The notes under the pieces are model-generated. The model ran no database searches. It saw only the letters and a program-made list of their open reading frames with translations, and had not been told where the DNA came from. From positions 1 through 6,930 of the forward strand of contig JAIVHA010000197.1 in the NCBI GenBank assembly GCA_020201295.1: a stretch of 6,930 bases of DNA, in the 5' to 3' direction. This document shows, one piece after another, positions 1-6,177 of the stretch; within the stretch, counting starts at the first letter, position 1; the number at the start of each line of letters is the position of its first letter. The translations under genes and the position numbers were made by a program. Source of the DNA: Lysobacteraceae bacterium. GTDB taxonomy: Bacteria; Pseudomonadota; Gammaproteobacteria; DSM-19610.

Positions 1-608
1 AGGTCCATTGCCCGCCCTGCGAGTCCCCGGTACTGATGGTGGCGAACCATGTCTCCTGGCTCGACATCATCGCCATCGCCGCTACCCGCCCGGCCACCTT
101 CGTGGCCAAGGCACCGGTACGCCACTGGCCGATACTGGGCCGCCTGGCCTCCCTCAGTGGCACCCGCTTCCTGGAACGGGAATCGCTGACGGGACTCTGC
201 GCGCTGGTGCAGGACCTGTCGAAGCTACTGGAGCAGGGCGCAAGCGTGGCGGTGTTCCCCGAGGGCACCAGCACCAGCGGCGAACAGGTGTTGCCCTTCT
301 CCTCCGCCTTGTTCCAATCCGCCGTCAGTAGCGGCGCCCAGGTGCAGGCCATCAGCCTACGCTATGGGACAAGCGCCTGCCCCGACCCGCTGGCACCCTT
401 CGTCGGCGATGCGGATTTCCTGTCCCACCTGTTGTCATTGCTGAAGCGGGCGGAGACCCACGTCACGCTCGTGTTTGCCCCACCCATCAGCGCCATGGGA
501 CGACACCGCCAGAGCCTGGCCGAATACACCCGCGGGCAGATCCTCGAGCAGTTGCAGCGCGGGACAACCAGCGTCGTCCGCACGACACACACACGCCAGG
601 CGGCCTGA
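1..608 (+). CDS. PlsC-type 1-acyl-sn-glycerol-3-phosphate acyltransferase, 5'-truncated by window edge
   Basis: Transfers an acyl chain to lysophosphatidic acid at the inner membrane, giving phosphatidic acid, or acts on a related lysolipid. The frame (codons starting at 3, 6, 9...) is open from the window edge to a TGA at 606-608, so the true start lies upstream. The first in-frame ATG, at 36, sits only three codons before the catalytic motif and is not a credible start. Visible family motifs are NHVSWLD at 45-65 (the NHx4D block with catalytic His and Asp), a FVAK block about 15 residues later, the GTRFLER acceptor-binding block, and FPEGT at 255-269. Typical members have a further N-terminal segment, often with a membrane helix, which is outside the window. 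The gene is convergent with the glycosyltransferase operon, 43 nt away. Family membership is secure; the exact acceptor (plsC versus an ornithine-lipid olsA-like enzyme) is not. Confidence 0.9.
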   Translation, partial: VHCPPCESPVLMVANHVSWLDIIAIAATRPATFVAKAPVRHWPILGRLASLSGTRFLERESLTGLCALVQDLSKLLEQGASVAVFPEGTSTSGEQVLPFSSALFQSAVSSGAQVQAISLRYGTSACPDPLAPFVGDADFLSHLLSLLKRAETHVTLVFAPPISAMGRHRQSLAEYTRGQILEQLQRGTTSVVRTTHTRQAA

Positions 609-610
609 TC

Positions 611-670
611 CCTGCACGTCTCTCCTGGCCTCTACGCGTCTTTCCCGGCCTCTACACGTCATTCCGGCGC
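611..670. repeat. Degenerate 20-bp tandem repeat, three units
   Basis: Three consecutive 20-bp units at 611-630, 631-650 and 651-670 share the skeleton CTxCRCGTCTxTCCxGGCC. The third unit runs directly into the palindromic repeat at 657-684. The units resemble repeated copies of the left end of that element (CACGTCATTCCGG), so the array may be a slippage product of its head. It fills the gap between the convergent acyltransferase and glycosyltransferase genes. Confidence 0.6.
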
Positions 671-1041
671 AGGCCGGAATCCAGGTATGCTGCTGTCTCC
701 GGGTGCCGGCGCCCATCGATCACATCCTGGTAGAAGGCCACCAGGCGCTGGCTGGTCCGGTGTGTGGACCAGTCTCGAGCATAGCGCACTGCCGCTTCGG
801 CCAGGCAACCGCGGCGAACCGGGTCACGCAGCAGGCCGATCACATCGGCGGCAAAATCCTCCACGCCGCCCTCCACGATCACCGCGCCACAGTCAGGCGT
901 CAATACGTCCCGCGCACCCAGCGCGGCATAGGACACCACCGGCACGCCCAGCGCCAAAGCCTCCAGCAGCACCAGGCCCTGGGTCTCCGTTTTTGATGCG
1001 AATACAAAGGCATCGCCGGCGGCGAAGCAGTCCCACAGGCC
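652..1041 (-). pseudogene. Glycosyltransferase A, C-terminal fragment (GT4 family), out of frame with its N-terminal part
   Basis: This frame continues glycosyltransferase A after a disruption near 1038-1041. It reads LWDCFAAGDAFVFAS, then TETQGLVLLEA (the EX7E motif contacting the sugar nucleotide in GT4 enzymes), then ALGVPVVSY. About 128 codons run from the junction to a TAG at 652-654. No start codon with a ribosome site is apparent; the first ATG, at 972, falls inside the EX7E helix, so independent translation would give an inactive piece. The last residues, YLDSGLRRNDV, come from the palindromic repeat at 657-684, so the repeat supplies the C-terminus and stop lies just past it. Joined to the N-terminal part the product would be about 346 residues, roughly 55-60 short of relatives as I remember them. 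Confidence 0.8.
657..684. repeat. Palindromic intergenic repeat, copy 1 (CGTCATTCCGG type)
   Basis: A perfect 8-bp stem ATTCCGGC (661-668) / GCCGGAAT (673-680) encloses the loop GCAG, flanked by CGTC and CCAG. The same design recurs at 5967-5994, 6008-6035 (inverted) and 6884-6911. It lies at a convergent gene junction where the hairpin could act as a two-way terminator, although no T-tract is present. Read on the minus strand it encodes an SGLRRND peptide that forms the tail of glycosyltransferase A. Confidence 0.8.
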
Positions 1042-1691
1042 ACACGACCCACATAGACCAGTATGGGCCGTGCCGGGTCCAGGCCATGGCGCTGGCAGAA
1101 GGCGGCACGATCACCGGGCGTGAATTCCTCGAGGTCCAGCCCGGTGGGCACCACCCGCAAGGGAATATCCATACCATAGTCCTGTAACGCGGTGGCGATG
1201 GCGCTGGAGGGCACCACGAAACCATCCACGCCGAGCTGGAGATTGCGCGAAAGCCGGCGCGCCACGGCGCGTGCCAGGAAGGACGGGAGTATCGGCAGGT
1301 AGTGGTGCAGGTACTCCTCGAAGAAGGTGTGATAGGTCTCGACCACCGGCAAGCCCCAGCGTCGCCCCAACAGCACACCCAGGCGATGCGCCATGAAGGG
1401 CGTATGAATATGGATCACATCGTAGTCATCGGGGGACAAGCGATTCGCCAGCCGGCGCAGGCTGCCCCAGCGCATCAACTGATCCTCGGGATCGAAGGGG
1501 ATGCGGCGCCCCGGCACGCGCAGCAGCACGTCACCGGGCGCATGCTCGCTGCTGTCGGCACCGGGATAGGCCGGAGCAACCAGGGTGGTATGGTGGCCGA
1601 GACCGTGCAGGGTCTTGCGCGTGGTGGCGATGGAGGTGGACACCCCGTTGACACGGGGGAAATACACGTCCGATAGCATCAGGATACGCAT
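900..1691 (-). pseudogene. Glycosyltransferase A, N-terminal fragment (GT4 family)
   Basis: Starts at the ATG at 1691 with MRILMLSDVYFPRVNGV, the typical opening of GT4 enzymes related to diacylglycerol glucosyl- and mannosyltransferases; the VNGV loop contacts the donor and acceptor. Residues 1-218 form the N-terminal Rossmann domain (DVIHIHTPF, ETYHTFFEEYLHHY) and enter the C-terminal domain at ILVYVGRVA. There the expected EKN segment is absent, and the frame changes to about 45 unrelated, Arg/Trp-rich residues ending at TGA 900-902. The correct continuation lies in another frame (fragment 652-1041). The start is 28 nt after the PAP2 stop, with only a weak, distant AGGCGGG as ribosome site, which suggests translational coupling. 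A sugar-transfer function is clear for the family; the acceptor is unknown, a membrane lipid being my inference. As sequenced, the gene is inactive. Confidence 0.85.
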
Positions 1692-1719
1692 GGATGGGCG
1701 GTGCCCGCCTGCCCGGACA

Positions 1720-2256
1720 TCAGGCCAGCAACAAGAGGCTCCCCTTGGCCAGCAGGTATCCAAGTCCGGCACCGGCGAGTACATCACTGGGATAGTGCAG
1801 ACCCAGCACCGGGCGCGAGATGGCCACCAGCAAGGCGAAGGGCGCGACGAGCAGGGCCAGACCCGGGAAATAGGCCAGCAGCACCGTGGTGAAGGAAACG
1901 GCGTGCAGGGTATGGCCGGAGGGAAAACTGAACTGATCCAGGGCTGCCGTATGCTGGGTGACATGCCGGCTGACGGCACAGGGGCGGGGGCGCACGGTAC
2001 GCGTCTTCAACCACTTGTAGACCATGAGGCCCGGAACGGCCACCAGCAGCATATGCAAGGAGGCCTGCAGGCCCTGCCAGCCATAGGCCAGGGGCAGCAC
2101 GGCCATCAGGCTGTACCAGAATACCCCGTCACCCAGGCGGCTGCAGATGCGCAGCAGGCCGGTGACCGGCCAGAAACGTCCCAGGCGATTGCAGGACAGG
2201 CAGAGGGACAGGTCCCACTTACCGAACCATAGCCAGGCTTGCTGCATTGCGTGCAT
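1720..2256 (-). CDS. PAP2-family membrane phosphatase
   Basis: Integral membrane acid phosphatase of the PAP2 superfamily, which removes phosphate from lipid phosphates such as phosphatidic acid or undecaprenyl pyrophosphate. All three signature blocks are present in the 178-residue product: Kx6RP (K84, R91-P92), PSGH (112-115) and SRx5H (S147-R148 to H154) followed by D158. H154 is the expected nucleophile and H115 the acid/base. Several hydrophobic segments (about 48-80, 116-146, 158-176) fit a small multi-helix protein. I chose the ATG at 2256 because AAGGGGG lies four nt upstream; an ATG at 2274 would add six residues and has no ribosome site. The start overlaps the end of glycosyltransferase B by about 38 nt and the stop is 28 nt before glycosyltransferase A, so the three are co-transcribed. 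Unlike its neighbours it appears complete. The substrate cannot be read from sequence. Confidence 0.9.
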   Translation of the reverse strand: MHAMQQAWLWFGKWDLSLCLSCNRLGRFWPVTGLLRICSRLGDGVFWYSLMAVLPLAYGWQGLQASLHMLLVAVPGLMVYKWLKTRTVRPRPCAVSRHVTQHTAALDQFSFPSGHTLHAVSFTTVLLAYFPGLALLVAPFALLVAISRPVLGLHYPSDVLAGAGLGYLLAKGSLLLLA

Positions 2257-2692
2257 GTTGCCCCCTTGCGCCATAGTGATGTAACAGGGTTTCGAATCGC
2301 ATCACGACGCCGGCCCAGTCCATGCGGCAGGCATGCTCACACGCCAGGCTGCCGGTGCGCGCACGCAGCGGCGGACTGCGCGACAGCCTCAGGGCCGCAC
2401 GGGCGAAGCCAGCGGGATCATCGAGGGGGACGGCCATTCCGGCCTGGCCTCCGGCCATATGCAAAGCCGCGGCCGCGTAGTCATAGGCCACCACCGGCAG
2501 GCCCGAGGCCATCGCCTCCAGCACCACGTTGCCGAAGGTCTCGGTGCGACTGGGAAACAGGAACAGGTCCGCCGAGGCATAGTGATGCGCAAGGGCCTCT
2601 CCGGTTTGTGTGCCACAGAAAATGAACTCAGGATGCAACGCGGCCAGCCGCGTGCGTTCCGGGCCATCGCCCACCAGCACGAAGCGCGCCCC
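2219..2692 (-). pseudogene. Glycosyltransferase B, C-terminal fragment (GT4 family), out of frame with its N-terminal part
   Basis: This frame resumes at ARFVLVGDGPE, the conserved strand and glycine turn of the GT4 C-terminal domain. It continues through FCGTQTGEALAHHYASADLF and TETFGNVVLEA (EX7E motif) to ASGLPVVAYD, and ends at the stop at 2219-2221. About 156 codons follow the junction near 2687-2692. A GTG at 2680 could be called as a start, but it lies inside a beta strand and has no ribosome site, so this is a remnant. Only the second half of the donor-binding domain is present. With the N-terminal fragment the product would total about 338 residues, against roughly 380-400 for relatives. 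The end overlaps the PAP2 start. Confidence 0.8.
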
Positions 2693-3233
2693 GGGACAAC
2701 ACCTCCACCCGTCCGAAGCCCTTTTCCTCGAGCTGTCGTTGCAAGTCCCGGGTCGGCACCAGGGTGCAGGCCGTGGCGCGGTGAAAACTACGCAGGTAAC
2801 GCTCCACCACGGGTTCCAGCCAGCCCAGGCGGTAATGTCGGCTGTAGTGCGCGAACTGGGTGTGAAAACCGCTCAGGGCCGGGATGTTCCAGGCCGCCGC
2901 CTGGCGTACCGCCGCCCGGCCCAGGGGGCCTTCCGTGGCGACGTACAACACATCGGGCCGGAACTCGCGCCACAACCGACGCAGGCGCATACGGCTGATC
3001 AGGCCGGCGTGCATGTCGGGATAGAAGGGGATGCGGAAACCCGGAGCAAGATGCTCGCGCAGGTTGCCGTTCACCGCCGCGCGGTCATCGCGCCCCTGCG
3101 CCGGGCGAATCAGCTGTATGTGGTGACCGCGTTCGGTCAGGCCATCCACCAGTCGGCCCAGGGTCATGGCGACCCCATTGACCTCGGGCCGGAAGGTTTC
3201 AGTCACGATCCCCACTTGCATGGATTGCAGCAC
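2628..3233 (-). pseudogene. Glycosyltransferase B, N-terminal fragment (GT4 family)
   Basis: First gene of the operon. It resembles the MgtA/SqdX-like GT4 branch, which transfers sugars to lipid or glycan acceptors at the cytoplasmic face: MQVGIVTETFRPEVNGVAM opens it, followed by PDVLYVATEGPLG and GFHTQFAHYSRHY. The sequence is good up to GFGRVEVLSRG (about residue 182). The expected continuation (VDTxLF..., then the YVGRLAxEKN region) is missing, and the frame runs into about 19 unrelated residues before its stop at 2628. The GTG at 3233 is preceded by AGGGTGAT, which matches the anti-Shine-Dalgarno with good spacing. The ATG at 3221 is the family-typical start but sits too far from that site. 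The upstream region holds PhoB-like heptamers. As sequenced, the gene cannot give an active enzyme. Confidence 0.85.
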
Positions 3234-3264
3234 GCATCACCCTGGTGCGACTTCAGATGACACC

Positions 3265-3320
3265 ATGCTAGGGGGTGGGCTTTACGGGGATATGAAGGTG
3301 GGATGACAGCCACATGACGC
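3265..3320 (-). promoter_or_regulatory. Candidate PhoB-dependent promoter: Pho-box heptamer array plus -10
   Basis: Read on the minus strand, heptamers GCGTCAT (3320-3314), CTGTCAT (3309-3303), CCTTCAT (3298-3292) and CCGTAAA (3287-3281) are each separated by exactly 4 nt. They match the PhoB half-site CTGTCAT at 5, 7, 5 and 4 of 7 positions. Ten nt after the last is TAGCAT (3270-3265), a -10-like box at the same distance as in the E. coli phoA promoter. No good -35 is present, as usual for activator-dependent Pho promoters. The predicted transcript starts about 25-30 nt before the GTG of glycosyltransferase B. Binding is inferred, not shown. Confidence 0.6.
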
Positions 3321-3370
3321 CCGGAGGCCGGCCAGACAAGCCCTGGACAATGACGTAAAAGCTGAGGCGC

Positions 3371-4105
3371 CTATAGTTCACGCCCCCTGCCACAATTACG
3401 CTCCAGTTCCACCAGGTGTGGCAACAACTCGGAGCCTTTCTGCACATGGAAGATATAGCGCGGCACATCCTGTTCGGTGGTTTGCGCCATGAAAGGCTCG
3501 CCCCAGAAACTGAGCAGCGCCTCGGCCGCACCGCTTTGAAGATTGTCGGAAAGAATGAACGACACGGTCTTGCTCAGCTTGCACCAGCGCGGCTCCCGAA
3601 CCTTTTCATGCCCCGGGCAGGCCTCGATTTTCGGCAATATATCCGTCTGCCACAGGGCTTTCTGGCTTTCATCGAGCACGAACCGGACGGAACTGACCAT
3701 GGGGTTTTCCAGGGCGGGACGCAACAGGGCATCAAACAGCGGCTGTGGCTTGTACATGGACAGGCAGACGTTGTACCAGATGCTGTCTCCACTCATGTGA
3801 CCAATGAATTGCTCATTTTCGCTGCGCAGATTGCGCGGACCAATGAGAATGACATCGGGATGCTTGAGCGTGGCCTGGATATTGGTGATCGCGTTCGCCG
3901 TCTGTTCGACTTGCTCGGCGGTGATCTCGTTGTTGCGCGTGTGGCGCATGAAATTGATGAACAGCAACCCCAGCAGCGCAAGCACGATGGGCAGGATGAC
4001 CTGTTCGTCCACCACATGCAGCAGGTGCAGGATGATGGCCGCCACTGCCGCCAGAATGCCGGCAATCGCCTCCCACTCGAAGCTGAGGAATTTTCTAATC
4101 TTCAT
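3371..4105 (-). CDS. Unrecognised protein with N-terminal two-helix membrane anchor and soluble C-terminal domain
   Basis: 244 residues; I do not recognise the family. The N-terminus has a short positive stretch (MKIRKF), a helix at about 12-31, a tight turn VVDEQ, and a second helix at about 36-53 followed by RHTRNN. By the positive-inside rule this is a membrane hairpin with both ends in the cytoplasm. Residues 60-82 (EITAEQVEQTANAITNIQA) look helical, possibly a short coiled coil. The rest (about 83-240) is a mixed, soluble-looking domain with strands such as PDVILIGP, VSSVRFVLDE and TVSFILSD, and a distinctive FWGEPFMA stretch. No nucleotide-binding or nuclease motif is seen. The ATG at 4105 has AGG seven nt upstream. 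The gene begins 50 nt after the sigma-54 activator on the same strand, so co-transcription is possible. It has no visible link to the glycosyltransferase operon downstream, which has its own promoter. Confidence 0.8.
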   Translation of the reverse strand: MKIRKFLSFEWEAIAGILAAVAAIILHLLHVVDEQVILPIVLALLGLLFINFMRHTRNNEITAEQVEQTANAITNIQATLKHPDVILIGPRNLRSENEQFIGHMSGDSIWYNVCLSMYKPQPLFDALLRPALENPMVSSVRFVLDESQKALWQTDILPKIEACPGHEKVREPRWCKLSKTVSFILSDNLQSGAAEALLSFWGEPFMAQTTEQDVPRYIFHVQKGSELLPHLVELERNCGRGREL

Positions 4106-4155
4106 TGGAGTACCTGGCTTCGGCGGCCATGGCCGTCAGATGCGTCCCTGCCCGG

Positions 4156-5112
<957 letters not shown>

Positions 5113-5160
5113 GCCGTGCTCCGTTGGTTACGCACTGCCCGGGCCTTCATGCCGGCCTTT

Positions 5161-5206
5161 GTAGGTCGGCCTTCAGGCCGACATGTCGGGCTCAAGCCCG
5201 ACCTAC
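5161..5206. repeat. REPIN: two GTAG-type REP sequences in inverted orientation
   Basis: The left REP (5161-5184) starts GTAGGTCGG and contains the stem GTCGGCC/GGCCGAC. The right REP (5183-5206) is its inverted counterpart, ending CCGACCTAC, with stem GTCGGGC/GCCCGAC. GTAG followed by a small hairpin is the known design of REP sequences mobilised by RAYT (TnpA-REP) proteins; no RAYT gene is in this window. The two REPs nearly touch, so the whole 46 bp can fold into one long hairpin. It lies between the TauE/SafE-like gene and the sigma-54 activator. Confidence 0.8.
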
Positions 5207-5237
5207 ATTATAAGGATACTTTCTATCAATCTATCAA
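5207..5237 (-). promoter_or_regulatory. Candidate promoter of the sigma-54 activator
   Basis: On the minus strand a perfect TATAAT (5212-5207) lies in an AT-rich island. A TTGATA (5237-5232) is 19 nt upstream, which is longer than the ideal 17; a second TTGATA at 5229-5224 is too close. The 8-bp direct repeat TCTATCAA (5222-5229, 5230-5237) is visible on the plus strand. A transcript from here would start within the REPIN at 5161-5206 and have a leader of about 90 nt. Confidence 0.45.
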
Positions 5238-5265
5238 ATCACACCCAATCGGGACTTGAGTCAGG

Positions 5266-5808
5266 TCAATCCAGCGCCTCGTGCTGGTGTTCGTGCTCAT
5301 GGCCGGGCCCATGGGCCGAGTGGTCGACCACCTGCCCCTGGTACCAGAGCGTACCCAGTGCCATCACCACCAGCAAGCCCCCCAGCACCTGGCGCACGCG
5401 TGGCTGGCGGGCAAAACGGGTGAGCCAGCCCGCCACCAGGCCGGCGCCCAGCACCGCCGGCAGAGTGCCCAACCCGAACAGCGCCATATAGAGGGCACCC
5501 TGCCCCGCCGTGCCCGCCGCCGCTGCCCACAACAGGGTGAAGGCCTGCATGATGCGGTGGCCGTACTGGGGGCTGATGAAATCGAACAGCTGCTGCCCCA
5601 CCACTCCGATGATGGCCCCGGCCAGGGCATAGCTGCTGATCCGCCCCAGGCTGTAGGCCAGCAGGTACAGGGTCAGGCGCCAGCGGCTGTCGCGCACCCC
5701 GGCGGGCAGGCTCATGCTCAGGGCGCCGATGATCCCCCCGCACATGCCCACGCAATGCACGGCACTGAACAGGCCGATGGTGAAGGGAACCCAGCTGATG
5801 CTTTCCAT
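5266..5808 (-). CDS. TauE/SafE-like (UreH/DsbD-like) membrane protein with His-rich tail, apparently internally deleted
   Basis: 180-residue polytopic membrane protein of the family usually annotated 'sulfite exporter TauE/SafE', often linked to metal or thiol handling. Helix 1 carries HCVGMCGGI (residues 19-27), the family signature; other landmarks are LAYSLGRISSYALAGA (50-65) and FGLGTLPAVL (111-120). The C-terminus is rich in His (HGPGHEHEHQHE), probably metal-binding. Relatives as I remember them are about 220-240 residues, with a loop and a helix containing WGWLPCGLVY before the QGAL-FGLGTLP helix. Here QAFTLL (about 88-93) joins WAAAAGTAGQGALYM directly, so some 55-60 codons appear to be missing in frame, with the junction near 5530-5540. 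The ATG at 5808 is chosen because it immediately precedes the first helix; upstream codons translate repeat DNA. No clear ribosome site is visible. Function as sequenced is doubtful. Confidence 0.8.
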   Translation of the reverse strand: MESISWVPFTIGLFSAVHCVGMCGGIIGALSMSLPAGVRDSRWRLTLYLLAYSLGRISSYALAGAIIGVVGQQLFDFISPQYGHRIMQAFTLLWAAAAGTAGQGALYMALFGLGTLPAVLGAGLVAGWLTRFARQPRVRQVLGGLLVVMALGTLWYQGQVVDHSAHGPGHEHEHQHEALD

Positions 5809-5855
5809 GGGAACGGGCTTGGCAGAGGATGCGCGCCACTGTACCCGGAATGGAC

Positions 5856-5873
5856 GGGCAGGTGAACCTGCCC
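5856..5873. promoter_or_regulatory. 18-bp palindrome, possible operator
   Basis: Perfect 8-bp arms GGGCAGGT (5856-5863) and ACCTGCCC (5866-5873) are separated by GA. The site is 48 nt upstream of the TauE/SafE-like start, in the region shared with the divergent tetR gene. Length and symmetry suit a TetR-family operator, but it could equally be another dispersed repeat or an RNA hairpin. No second copy is present in the window. Confidence 0.35.
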
Positions 5874-5901
5874 AACCATCTCTGACCACTGCCGGCATCA
5901 C

Positions 5902-5977
5902 GACCAGATCCATCACCCCGACCACATCCGTCATTCCCAACCACATCCGTCATTCCCAACCACATCCGTCATCCCGG
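5902..5977. repeat. 19-bp tandem repeat, two exact plus two diverged units
   Basis: Units at 5921-5939 and 5940-5958 are identical (ACCACATCCGTCATTCCCA). The unit at 5959-5977 matches until it merges into the hairpin element (...TCATCCCGG), and 5902-5920 is a diverged copy. Each unit contains CCGTCATTCCC, the left edge of the adjoining palindromic element, as in the array at 611-670. Confidence 0.85.
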
Positions 5978-6035
5978 CGCAGGCCGGGATCCATGCCTGG
6001 GAAACCCCTGGATCCCGGCCTGCGCCGGGATGACG
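5967..6035. repeat. Two-hairpin inverted element (REPIN-like), copies 2 and 3 of the palindromic repeat
   Basis: Copy 2 (5967-5994) and copy 3 (6008-6035) match over 27 bp in opposite orientation with a short spacer between. Each is itself a hairpin with stem ATCCCGGC/GCCGGGAT (5971-5978/5983-5990 and 6012-6019/6024-6031). The whole 69 bp can form either two small hairpins or one long one. It sits in the divergent intergenic region, so it is not a simple 3'-end terminator. Confidence 0.85.
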
Positions 6036-6110
6036 GGGTGGGAATTTCGGGACGGCGGGGTAGAAATTTATTGAATCAGCCATTTACATGGCGCCACACA
6101 AATATTGCCA

Positions 6111-6139
6111 TTGAAATAATTTTTAAAGCCTGCTATATA
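6111..6139 (+). promoter_or_regulatory. Candidate tetR promoter (extended -10)
   Basis: TTGAAA (6111-6116) and TATATA (6134-6139) are separated by 17 bp, and TG at 6131-6132 one base before the hexamer makes an extended -10. The surrounding DNA is markedly AT-rich compared with the rest of the window. Initiation would fall near 6146, leaving a leader of about 30 nt before the ATG at 6178. Confidence 0.5.
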
Positions 6140-6177
6140 TTTCCGAATTATCCCAACCCAAAGAGTGGCTTACCCCA

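Larger units (their letters stand above)
5809..6177. other. Divergent intergenic region rich in repeats, no gene
   Basis: These 369 bases separate the divergent TauE/SafE-like gene and tetR. From left to right they hold an 18-bp palindrome (5856-5873), a 19-bp tandem array (5902-5977), a two-hairpin inverted element (5967-6035) and an AT-rich stretch (about 6061-6160) with the tetR promoter. Reading frames through the repeats extend the TauE/SafE-like frame to 5946, but this is low-complexity antisense of the repeat and I do not regard it as coding. Confidence 0.8.

Noticed and set aside
652..972. Short independent gene starting at the ATG at 972
   Set aside because: The ATG falls inside the EX7E helix of a GT4 domain, and good homologous sequence continues upstream to about 1041, so this is the tail of a broken gene.
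1585..2232. Plus-strand open frame of 215 codons across the PAP2 gene
   Set aside because: It is antisense to PAP2, which has all three catalytic blocks, and its Gln/Gly-rich composition is typical of a shadow frame.
3321..3370. Terminator after the membrane-anchored protein gene
   Set aside because: There are GC-rich inverted stretches (GGCCGGCC, CCAG/CTGG) but no convincing stem with a T-tract on the minus strand.
5809..5946. N-terminal extension of the TauE/SafE-like frame to 5946
   Set aside because: The added residues are translated from tandem repeats and the palindrome and do not resemble a signal peptide or family N-terminus. The ATG at 5808 sits just before the first helix.
5902..5977. 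CRISPR-like array
   Set aside because: The 19-bp units are head-to-tail without spacers, and no cas gene is present.
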